34,192 bases of DNA, taken from NCBI GenBank assembly GCA_937897005.1, contig CALCOQ010000139.1, forward strand, positions 1 to 34,192. The letters run 5' to 3'. How positions within the stretch are numbered: the stretch's first letter is position 1; every line of letters begins with the position of its first letter. A program made the translations under genes and the position numbers. Source of the stretch: an uncultured euryarchaeote. GTDB lineage: Archaea > Thermoplasmatota > Poseidoniia > Poseidoniales > Poseidoniaceae. The notes under the pieces are model-generated. The model was not told the DNA's origin and ran no database searches. It saw only the letters and a program-made list of their open reading frames with translations. Below, in pieces: positions 25,796 through 32,883 of the stretch.

Positions 25796-26821
25796 TCAGC
25801 GAGATGCAAGAGTCAGGTTCTTCCACATGTCTTCTGGAACTTCCATTGAAAGTCGCAATCCACCCATCGCTCCAAGGCGTACTGGGTCGTCGACAACGTG
25901 GACATTGACATCACCCAGATCCGAAAGTCGCTCTTCGATGAGTGCACCAAGTCCACGGATTCCAGAACCTCCACCGGCTAGAACCATGTTTTTACGAAAA
26001 GAATCATGATATTCGGGGTTTGAGGAGGCAACCAAACCTTTGATATGCTCGACGAGTGGGTCTATAATGCTCTCACAGGCAAATTGGATGCACTCGGTTA
26101 TGTCTAATGTCATGGCTTTTCCTTCGATGGAGAAATCAACCATCACGGGATCGTCTGGTTGCGATGCGCCGGTGAACGAATGCTCTTCCTTCCATCTGCG
26201 AGCCATGTCCTTTGTCACTTGTGCACCACTGTACTTGATCTGCACCTGTTCAATGATCTGATTGTCAATGTAATCTCCAGCATATTGGCTGTGTACCTGA
26301 TCGATTGGTTCAGGAATGGTTCCGTAAACACGACAGATATCTGCGGTTCCTGCACCGATATCTATGACCAAGGTGTGTTCAAGCATATCCAATGCATATG
26401 CGACAGCGAATGGCTCAGATATGATCATGCATGCATTGACAGTTCCTGCTGCGGCATCGAAGATGTAAGTCTTGTCGACATAGGATGCTTCGGCTGGAGC
26501 ACCAATGACTGCTACCACTCGGTCATAATCTTCTGGGTCTGATAATCCAATGAGGTGGGTGATGAAATGGGCGATGAATTCACGATCTTTCTGAGAATCC
26601 TTGATGACCCCATGTTCAAGGGGGCGGAAAAGATCCAAAGCCAAACGATTCTTCAAAGCATCTTCACCAAAAAGAACATCTCGCTTGAGGAAATTACGTG
26701 CGATATGGTCCTTCGGAGTACCAATAACGGTCAACTCTTCTTGCTCATGGTTTTCGCTCGATACCATCACTGATCTGAAGGTGCCAAGATCCACTCCGAT
26801 GTACAGTACTTTGTCAGCCAT
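25796..26821 (-). CDS. MamK/MreB-family actin-like ATPase
   Basis: An actin-fold ATPase of 341 residues that probably polymerises. Phosphate-1 motif IGVDLGTFRS (8-17), phosphate-2 VIDIGAGTADI (152-162) and adenosine motif VLAGGGSGIRGL (280-291) are intact. Glu136 in ISEPFAVAYALD sits where actin-like enzymes have the hydrolytic Glu. The whole chain runs colinear with bacterial MamK, including TPKDHIARNFLKRDVLFGEDA, FRPLEHGVI, DQVHSQYAGDYID, NPEYHDSFRKNMV and the DDPVRLGAMGGLRLS end. Hsp70 is excluded by length. The upstream neighbour on the same strand is the double-zinc-ribbon protein, 70 bases away. No magnetosome genes are nearby, so a cytoskeletal or segregation role is more likely. Confidence 0.88.
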   Translation of the reverse strand: MADKVLYIGVDLGTFRSVMVSSENHEQEELTVIGTPKDHIARNFLKRDVLFGEDALKNRLALDLFRPLEHGVIKDSQKDREFIAHFITHLIGLSDPEDYDRVVAVIGAPAEASYVDKTYIFDAAAGTVNACMIISEPFAVAYALDMLEHTLVIDIGAGTADICRVYGTIPEPIDQVHSQYAGDYIDNQIIEQVQIKYSGAQVTKDMARRWKEEHSFTGASQPDDPVMVDFSIEGKAMTLDITECIQFACESIIDPLVEHIKGLVASSNPEYHDSFRKNMVLAGGGSGIRGLGALIEERLSDLGDVNVHVVDDPVRLGAMGGLRLSMEVPEDMWKNLTLASR

Positions 26822-26891
26822 GCAGTTCCCTCAACCAATCGGACCTGAAGGCGACTTATGAAGCATACCACGTCAATTGCACAACTGGCAT

Positions 26892-27899
26892 TCAAATCCA
26901 ATTCTGACAATTTGAACAGTACCATGCAGAATACTCAGGATAGAGTTCGGCCATAGAGCCACAACCAGTGCATTCTTTCACAGCGCTTCCACCGAAAATA
27001 CTCATGACGATACGCACATGATCAGCATCACCAATACCTAATTGTTCGCGCATGGCCCACAGCATCTGGTCCTCACTAGGTGAGATGATTCCATCTTCAA
27101 GAACTATTTCTACTGCAGCTTGGTAATCCTCGATCATTCTGACATCACGAGCATCCATCGAAACACCACCCTTCTCAGCGATGATGTCTTGGCCACCAGG
27201 ATCATCAACAAAGATGACCAGGGATGCAGGGTTCAACTCAGAGTTCTTCATTTCAAACAGGACTCCCGAACCCTCACTTGAAGCATAAACATATTTGGAT
27301 AATCTGTTGATGATGCTTGCGATATTCCTAGCAGTATCCTCAATGGTTCTACCCCGTCTCCAACCCCGACTATCATCTTCATCGTAGCCATAGAATTCAG
27401 TGCCAAGACCCGGATATTCAAGTCTGATCTCTTCTCCACCATCGAACTCATTATTCAACAAGGTGATCGATGCAACTACTGTATTACCAATATTGTCATC
27501 ATCATCAAAGGAAATCATCAGCGGCTTTCGCTCTTCACTGGCCACATTGAAAGTTCCTTGCAACCCACTCATCCACTTGTCCTCCAAACGCTGAAGGCTG
27601 GCCTCCTGTTCCTTAGACAGGTCCTTGTTGATTCCAAGAACACCTCGTAATTGTCCACTTTCCATCTCTTGCTGGAATTCATCGATCAATTCAGCATCCC
27701 GACGATGATTGGGAGGAGGGCCCGTTTTTGTCTGAACATGGTCTGGATCTCTCCATTCATAGGAACATTTGGAACATATAAAAAAACCTTCCAGAGAAGA
27801 GGGGTCTGCCTCTCCTCTACAACGTGGACAATCGCCCTCTTCATCCACGTTCAGGTTCTCGCCTGCAGCCTTTCTACCACGCCGGATACCCATTCCCAT
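26892..27899 (-). CDS. Double-zinc-ribbon protein with TerB-like region
   Basis: Family not recognised; 335 residues from ATG 27899, with ATG 27893 also possible. A zinc ribbon at each end is the striking feature: Cys24, Cys27, Cys42, Cys45, and Cys310, Cys313, Cys328, Cys331. Between them are an acidic helical segment (about 60-120), a beta-rich domain (about 125-245), and a region near 255-303 (VLEDGIISPSEDQMLWAMREQLGI) that recalls TerB-like or EF-hand-like helical domains. The longer frame to 28025 would overlap the thiolase and has poor sequence. It lies 49 bases after thiolase and 70 before the actin-like gene, so thiolase, this gene and actin may share a transcript. Confidence 0.78.
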   Translation of the reverse strand: MGMGIRRGRKAAGENLNVDEEGDCPRCRGEADPSSLEGFFICSKCSYEWRDPDHVQTKTGPPPNHRRDAELIDEFQQEMESGQLRGVLGINKDLSKEQEASLQRLEDKWMSGLQGTFNVASEERKPLMISFDDDDNIGNTVVASITLLNNEFDGGEEIRLEYPGLGTEFYGYDEDDSRGWRRGRTIEDTARNIASIINRLSKYVYASSEGSGVLFEMKNSELNPASLVIFVDDPGGQDIIAEKGGVSMDARDVRMIEDYQAAVEIVLEDGIISPSEDQMLWAMREQLGIGDADHVRIVMSIFGGSAVKECTGCGSMAELYPEYSAWYCSNCQNWI

Positions 27900-27948
27900 A
27901 TTATTGGCAGAAATGGCAACGCCAAAGAAGGTTTGCAAGAAGTAGAGG

Positions 27949-29088
27949 TCAAATCTTCTGCAGTATGGTGGAAATACCCATCCCTCCACCGATACACATG
28001 CTGGCCAAGGCATACTCTCCCCCAAGCCTGTCCAACAAAGATGCTGCTTTGCCAGTTATTCTAGCGCCACTGGCACCCAAAGGGTGGCCGATGGCCAATG
28101 CGCCACCATCAATATTCAATCGTTCATCATCATCGGAAACGCCTAGATCGTCAATCACTGCCAATGATTGCGCAGAAAAAGCCTCATTGAGTTCAATGAC
28201 GTCGATATCGTCCAAATTCAATCCTGCTCTAGCGAGAGCCTTGTTTGATGCTGGGACTGGACCAATGCCCATGATGTCCGGTGGAACTCCTGCGACTGCG
28301 GTAGAAATGATTCGAGCCATTGGCCGGATTCCTCTGCTCTCGGCGTATTCCTCGGAACAGATGACCGTGAATGCTGCACCATCAGTCAAGGGAGAAGAAG
28401 TGGCGGCTGTGACTGAACCATCCTTGAGGAAGGCCGGAGATAAAGAAGCCATCATCTCCAATGTGGTATCAGCCCGAATGCATCCATCAGCAGACACAGA
28501 TATTCCATCATCTGAAATACTGATCAATTCATTATCGAAAAAACCAGACTCCTTTGCAGATGCTGCCTTCTGATGGCTTCTGAGAGCGAATTCCTCCTGC
28601 CTTGGTCGATCTATGGAATGTGAACGAGCAAGATTTTCTGCAGTCAGCCCCATGTTGATGTAAGCATCAGGATAATCTGCTTCAATAGTTGGATGTAGAT
28701 CCCTGCTCCAACCGCCACGTTTCACTAAAGACATCGTTTCTACACCTCCGCAAAGAAAAACCTCTCCTGATCCAATAGCGATGGCACCAGTAGCATCGTG
28801 GATTGATTGCATGGATGAGCCGCATAGGCGGTTGGTGGTGACTCCCGGGACGCTGGAGGGTAATCCACTGAGATAGGTGACCATCCGTCCGAGGTTCAAC
28901 CCTTGAACCCCTTCGGGATAAGCACATCCAAGCATCAGATCCTCAATATCTTCAATCTCCACTCCGCTCTGCGCAATTGCCTGTTCAATCACTTGCGAGG
29001 CCATATCCTCGGGTCTGACTGCCGCCAGGGCACCCTTGTGAGCTCGATGGAATGGCGAGCGCACATAGCCGATGATGACTGCGCCCAT
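27949..29088 (-). CDS. Thiolase (acetyl-CoA C-acyltransferase)
   Basis: A thiolase-fold acyltransferase, 379 residues from ATG 29088. The nucleophile is Cys89 in NRLCGSSMQS. NEAF is at about 301-304, GHPLGASG carries His335, and Cys365 is in SMCIGGGMG, so the catalytic Cys-His-Cys set is complete. VTAATSSPLTDGAA resembles beta-oxidation thiolases (FadA/FadI-like) and biosynthetic acetoacetyl-CoA thiolases alike. Direction of reaction cannot be read; fatty-acid breakdown or the mevalonate entry step are both possible. A TTG at 29133 would add 15 residues and is less likely, because MGAVIIGYVRSPF is the normal start of the fold. No HMG-CoA synthase or DUF35 partner is adjacent. Confidence 0.93.
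   Translation of the reverse strand: MGAVIIGYVRSPFHRAHKGALAAVRPEDMASQVIEQAIAQSGVEIEDIEDLMLGCAYPEGVQGLNLGRMVTYLSGLPSSVPGVTTNRLCGSSMQSIHDATGAIAIGSGEVFLCGGVETMSLVKRGGWSRDLHPTIEADYPDAYINMGLTAENLARSHSIDRPRQEEFALRSHQKAASAKESGFFDNELISISDDGISVSADGCIRADTTLEMMASLSPAFLKDGSVTAATSSPLTDGAAFTVICSEEYAESRGIRPMARIISTAVAGVPPDIMGIGPVPASNKALARAGLNLDDIDVIELNEAFSAQSLAVIDDLGVSDDDERLNIDGGALAIGHPLGASGARITGKAASLLDRLGGEYALASMCIGGGMGISTILQKI
28893..28909. repeat. GGTTCAA-N3-TTGAACC inverted repeat inside the thiolase gene
   Basis: A 7-base perfect inverted repeat with a 3-base spacer within codons for the GLNLG region. It contains the same GTTCA-N5-TGAAC core as the intergenic sites at 16991 and 29137. Coding constraint may explain it. 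Confidence 0.3.
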
Positions 29089-29134
29089 GAGCAATCGAGA
29101 AGGTGTAGGCTGTTCAACATCACGGTCATTCAAA

Positions 29135-29153
29135 CCGTTCAGGTTATGAACGG
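29135..29153. promoter_or_regulatory. CCGTTCA-N5-TGAACGG inverted repeat, thiolase/kptA divergent gap
   Basis: A perfect 7-base inverted repeat with spacer GGTTA, in the 91-base gap between divergent thiolase and kptA. It contains GTTCA-N5-TGAAC, also found at 16991-17005 and 28894-28908. Its position, 47 bases from the thiolase ATG and 27 from the kptA ATG, suits an operator. Role inferred. Confidence 0.35.
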
Positions 29154-29179
29154 ATGTCGGGTGGGCGGCTTCGATTCAT

Positions 29180-29860
29180 ATGCTACGACAATGCAGAGCG
29201 CACGGATACTACGAGGGTCAGAACTGCCCGGTATGCAACGAAGAAGGTAAATTCATCATGAGTGAAAGAGAGAAGAACGGAATCGGCCGATTGATGGCTG
29301 GCGTGCTTCGTCATTTTCCAGAAAAGTTCAATCTGCAGATGGATATCAACGGCTGGGTCAGCTGCAATGCATTGTGTGATTCATTCAAAGAAGCCAGGCA
29401 TTACTACCATTGGTTGCGGCCTTGGCATTTTGAAGCAATCTCTTCTGCAGAAGCCAAAGGCCGATATCAGGTAGAGGGCGAAATGGTCAGGGCGACATAT
29501 GGGCACAGTGTGGAGATTGAACTGGATCTTCCAACCGATGACATTCCTGAAGTTCTCTATTACCCCTGTTCGGAAGAGGACCTTGCGAATCATCTAGAGT
29601 TAGGCATCAAAGCAGCGGACCGCCAGCATGTGCATCTTTCGAAGACCATAGCGAATGCAATGGAAGCCGGACATGTGCGTATTCACCGGCCCAGAATTCT
29701 AGAGGTTGATACTGAACGCGCCATAGACGATGGAAATACTATTTACCGTGCTGGGACCACTGTTTATCTCTGCGAAGACATTCCCAGTGATTATCTGGAA
29801 GTCCTGCCTGAAGATGACCAGATGATAACAGAAATCATCATGTTATGGGAAGAGGAATGA
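29180..29860 (+). CDS. kptA: RNA 2'-phosphotransferase KptA/Tpt1
   Basis: Transfers an internal RNA 2'-phosphate to NAD+, releasing ADP-ribose cyclic phosphate and nicotinamide. It is 226 residues. An N-terminal zinc knuckle (Cys5, His8, Cys16, Cys19 in CRAHGYYEGQNCPVC) is as in euryarchaeal forms. The family core follows: LMAGVLRHFPEKFNLQMDINGWV (about 38-60), GRYQVEGEMVRATYGHSVEIELD (about 94-116), LYYPCSEEDLANHLELGI and HVHLSKTIANAMEAG. The Arg-His and Arg/His residues of the two active-site motifs are present. The ATG at 29180 places the zinc knuckle at the start. Its stop abuts the convergent small zinc-ribbon gene. Its substrate in archaea is unclear, because archaeal tRNA splicing leaves no 2'-phosphate. 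Confidence 0.92.
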   Translation: MLRQCRAHGYYEGQNCPVCNEEGKFIMSEREKNGIGRLMAGVLRHFPEKFNLQMDINGWVSCNALCDSFKEARHYYHWLRPWHFEAISSAEAKGRYQVEGEMVRATYGHSVEIELDLPTDDIPEVLYYPCSEEDLANHLELGIKAADRQHVHLSKTIANAMEAGHVRIHRPRILEVDTERAIDDGNTIYRAGTTVYLCEDIPSDYLEVLPEDDQMITEIIMLWEEE

Positions 29861-30193
29861 TCACTGAAACTTTCCGCATGATACGCAGAATTCCATATCG
29901 CCATCCAATGGTTCCTCACAGAATGAACAGTTGTCGGCGCCTCCTTGGGCAGATTTCCTCTGAATGGTATCAGAAGTGGCAATCAACCTCACAGCCTTCT
30001 CCAATTCTACTGGGTCGTCACCCGCATCCTTCAGTTCCTTCCAGCGGTAATTGAAAGCAATGGCCTCTTGGATGGCTGACTCTATCTGTAGACGTCGCCT
30101 ATCACGTTCAACAGGGTCACTGATTTCATCACTCTTCTCCAACTCTGTCTGAAGATGCCGTTGGAACTCATCCACTGTAGGATGTTCGCCCAT
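29861..30193 (-). CDS. Small helical protein with C-terminal zinc ribbon
   Basis: 110 residues, function unknown. Residues 5-75 are charged and predicted helical (many Glu/Arg/Lys, with ERDRRRLQIESAIQEAIAF). The C-terminus holds a zinc ribbon with CSFC and CVSC pairs (about 89-92 and 103-106). The ATG at 30193 is followed by MGEHPTVDEF. Its stop directly abuts the kptA stop at 29860, and it is divergent from the IPK gene. Zinc ribbons of this size often sit on regulators or complex subunits; there is no more specific clue. Confidence 0.75.
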   Translation of the reverse strand: MGEHPTVDEFQRHLQTELEKSDEISDPVERDRRRLQIESAIQEAIAFNYRWKELKDAGDDPVELEKAVRLIATSDTIQRKSAQGGADNCSFCEEPLDGDMEFCVSCGKFQ

Positions 30194-30265
30194 GAGTGGG
30201 CCAATAGGGATTCAGTCTTCAGACCACCGGCGAATGACTTTGAGGAACAATCCCATGCGGAGTAC

Positions 30266-31057
30266 ATGGAAGGCCGACGGGTTCTCATCAAACTAGGAGG
30301 TGGATTGATCACGTTCAAGGATGAACCATGCAAGGTGCGTTCAGATATTCTCACTGCATGTGCTGAAAGAATCTCCAATATCGTTGAAATGGGATGGAGG
30401 CCGATAATTGTTCACGGTGCTGGTGGATTCGGGCACTTGAGAGCCAAGCAATATTCCTTGAGTTCGGGAAGGGATGAGATGATTGCAGGGCAGGATGAAG
30501 CGGTGGAATTGGTCAGAAAAGAAATGCTTGATCTCAATTCTCAAGTCTGCAAAGCACTCATCGATGTGGGATTGAAGGTTTCCTCCCATCCTCCGCATAC
30601 ATGGTCTAGAGGTACAGGGCAGGGTCTTGTCGGCTCATTGCAGCGTTTTGAAGCCGATGATGGAGTCATCCCCATCACCTATGGGGATGTCAATGACTGC
30701 GATGGGCCGGAAGGTTTCGGAATCTTATCTGGTGATCATCTAATGGAGAGGTTGGCCACCATAGAGGGAGTATCCAAGGCTATTTTCGCACTGTTTGGGG
30801 TTGATGGAGTCATGTCCACTCCTCCCGATTCGGAGCAGCAAGGCATCCTACTGGAGAAAATTGACTCAGAGAGTGATTTCATTGCTTCACATGATTCCAA
30901 GATTGATGTCACTGGGGGTATTACTCTCAAAGTTGCATGTGCCAGAAGAATGGCTGCAGGTGGAATAGATGTGTGGATGGTGAATGGCGAGTATCCAGAC
31001 CGGATTGTCGACTCCTTGTTGCAGACAGGCACTATTGGAACCAATGTCATCGGTTGA
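30266..31057 (+). CDS. Isopentenyl phosphate kinase
   Basis: Phosphorylates isopentenyl phosphate to IPP, the last step of the archaeal alternative mevalonate routes. It is 263 residues, the usual family length. An amino-acid-kinase fold begins with VLIKLGGGLITFK (Lys9, glycine loop). The substrate-binding HGAGGFGH has His57 at the place of the family's catalytic His; the usual Ser of GSFGH is Gly here. IPITYGDVNDCD, GILSGDHLMERLA and FGVDGVMSTPP follow. ATGs at 30155 and 30182 are in frame, but they overlap the divergent zinc gene and add residues unlike the family, so ATG 30266 is chosen. The next gene, an IPP isomerase-GGPP synthase fusion, uses its product. Confidence 0.92.
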   Translation: MEGRRVLIKLGGGLITFKDEPCKVRSDILTACAERISNIVEMGWRPIIVHGAGGFGHLRAKQYSLSSGRDEMIAGQDEAVELVRKEMLDLNSQVCKALIDVGLKVSSHPPHTWSRGTGQGLVGSLQRFEADDGVIPITYGDVNDCDGPEGFGILSGDHLMERLATIEGVSKAIFALFGVDGVMSTPPDSEQQGILLEKIDSESDFIASHDSKIDVTGGITLKVACARRMAAGGIDVWMVNGEYPDRIVDSLLQTGTIGTNVIG

Positions 31058-31097
31058 GTATATTCGATTGACGGACCATGTTTTATGTTGAGTACCC

Positions 31098-32861
31098 ATG
31101 CGAATGATGGGCATAGTCATGGTGGATTGGGAATCAACTGAATCGCACCCGCTACAAGCGCATGATTCAGCCCAAGCAGCTATGATGGAAGAGTTCGTCA
31201 TACAGGTGGATGAACTTGATAACAGGGTTGGAGGACAAACCAAACTGACTGCTCATCATGGTGCTGGAGCCCTCCATCGAGCCTTCTCTGTGCTGGTGTT
31301 CGATTCAAACGACAGACTATTGCTGCAGAAACGCTCTTCTGACAAGATAACATTTCCCGGTGTATGGGCCAATTCCTGCTGTTCTCATCCATTGGACAAT
31401 GATACTGAGAGAGGAGGTTTTCATTGCTCTATCCTAGCAGCGATCAGGAAGATGGAACAGGAACTCGGGGTTGATCCTTCAACATTGGCAGTGGATGATT
31501 TTACAGCTGCCTCTAGGATGTTGTATTGGTCGCGCAGTGATGACGAATGGGTGGAGAAGGAACTGGATCATATTCTCATTCTACGCAAAGACATCAGTTG
31601 CAGTCCGAATCCTAACGAAATCGAAGAATTGCGGTGGTTCGGCAGAGATGAGTTTGAAGCATTCATGAAATCTTTCAATGCAGACGATTCACAAACACAG
31701 AATGGTGAACAGAAAGTCATCGCTCCGTGGTTCAAATTGATCGTGGACAACCTTCTCAGTGATTGGTGGGATGATCTCGGCTCTATCACTGATGATGGTA
31801 AGATACATTGTTTCGGAAGACTGGATCTGGGCGAATTTGAGAAGCCAGAACCTGAGAATCTGGATGCTGCTATTTCCAGATGCAGGCCAAAGGTTGAGAG
31901 GATAATCATGGATGCCCTGTCGAAGAGTGGAGTTGGCCGTTTACGTCGAGCCATGATACATCTATTGGAAGGTGGAGGGAAAAGAGTAAGAGCTACTATT
32001 CCAAGACTTGTTGGGGAAGCACTCGAGACTGGTCGGAGTGATTACTCTGAGCATGAATTGGTTGGTGCTTCTTTGGAGATCATTCATAATTTCACATTGG
32101 TGCATGATGATATCATGGATGATGATGATATTAGACGCGGTAGGCCATCAGTCCATGTAGAATATGACATGCCAACCGCCATCAATGCTGGTGATGCAAT
32201 GCTGGCGATAGGTTTTGAGATACTAGTTGGAGAACCAGGTGAGTTGGATGGTATCGGGGCAAGGCATCTAGAGCAGGTGGTTAGAGCCATTTCGGGAATG
32301 GTCAGAGGAGTTTCCGAGGGCCAACAACTCGATATCGCCTTTGAGAATGAAGAGAATGTCGGGACTCAGGAATACCTTCGGATGATTGAAGGTAAAACTG
32401 CTATTATGTTCAAAACCGCAGCAGAACTAGGGGCGCTACTCAGCGACTCCAGCCAAGATATCATCGACATATGCTCTAGGTGGGGCAGAGAGATGGGGAT
32501 GTGCTTCCAACTGATGGATGATCTGATCGATGTTCTAAGTGATGGTGAGACATTAGGCAAACCAAGAGGAAGTGACATCGCTCAAGGAAAGAGGACTTTG
32601 ATGGTATTACATGCTCTTGAACAGGGAGGTGATGATGCAAAAACTCTCAACTCCATCCTTGGTAATGGTGAGTCTGCAACTCAGGAAGATATCGATACTG
32701 CAATAGTCATTCTGAAAAGGTGTGGCTCTATTGAACACGCCAGAGAAATGGCTGCTTCCCATCATCAAGCAGCCCATGCTGCTCTGGACGAATTGCCATT
32801 CTGGGTAGAATTGACTGCCCTGAGGGAACTTACTGACTGGCAAGTCAGGAGAATATCATGA
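31098..32861 (+). CDS. Fused IPP isomerase (type I) - geranylgeranyl diphosphate synthase
   Basis: One 587-residue chain carrying two isoprenoid enzymes. Residues about 30-225 are a Nudix-fold type I IPP isomerase: HRAFSVLVFD, ITFPGVWANSCCSHP with catalytic Cys95, and EKELDH with Glu153/Glu155. Residues about 255-587 are a trans-prenyltransferase: GGGKRVRA (292-299), first Asp-rich motif DDIMDDDD (337-344) followed by RRG, and second motif DDLIDVLSD (474-482). Phe332, five residues before the first Asp-rich motif, fits archaeal GGPP synthases, so C20 product is likely. The linker is about 30 residues with no stop between. It lies 40 bases after the IPK gene, giving IP to IPP to DMAPP to GGPP in two genes. 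ATGs at 31104, 31107 and 31119 are alternative starts. Confidence 0.93.
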   Translation: MRMMGIVMVDWESTESHPLQAHDSAQAAMMEEFVIQVDELDNRVGGQTKLTAHHGAGALHRAFSVLVFDSNDRLLLQKRSSDKITFPGVWANSCCSHPLDNDTERGGFHCSILAAIRKMEQELGVDPSTLAVDDFTAASRMLYWSRSDDEWVEKELDHILILRKDISCSPNPNEIEELRWFGRDEFEAFMKSFNADDSQTQNGEQKVIAPWFKLIVDNLLSDWWDDLGSITDDGKIHCFGRLDLGEFEKPEPENLDAAISRCRPKVERIIMDALSKSGVGRLRRAMIHLLEGGGKRVRATIPRLVGEALETGRSDYSEHELVGASLEIIHNFTLVHDDIMDDDDIRRGRPSVHVEYDMPTAINAGDAMLAIGFEILVGEPGELDGIGARHLEQVVRAISGMVRGVSEGQQLDIAFENEENVGTQEYLRMIEGKTAIMFKTAAELGALLSDSSQDIIDICSRWGREMGMCFQLMDDLIDVLSDGETLGKPRGSDIAQGKRTLMVLHALEQGGDDAKTLNSILGNGESATQEDIDTAIVILKRCGSIEHAREMAASHHQAAHAALDELPFWVELTALRELTDWQVRRIS

Positions 32862-32883
32862 TGCTGAGTTGAAAGACTCAGAA

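Noticed and set aside
25796-26821. Evidence for magnetosomes because of the MamK-like protein
   Set aside because: No other mam gene is seen, and MamK-like filaments occur in non-magnetic organisms.
27900-28025. Longer start of the double-zinc-ribbon protein
   Set aside because: It would overlap thiolase and adds residues without protein-like pattern; ATG 27899 follows the thiolase stop.
29089-29133. TTG start of thiolase at 29133
   Set aside because: The added 15 residues are unlike thiolases; ATG 29088 gives the standard beginning of the fold.
30155-30265. Upstream starts of isopentenyl phosphate kinase
   Set aside because: They overlap the divergent zinc-ribbon gene and precede the normal family start; ATG 30266 gives the usual length.
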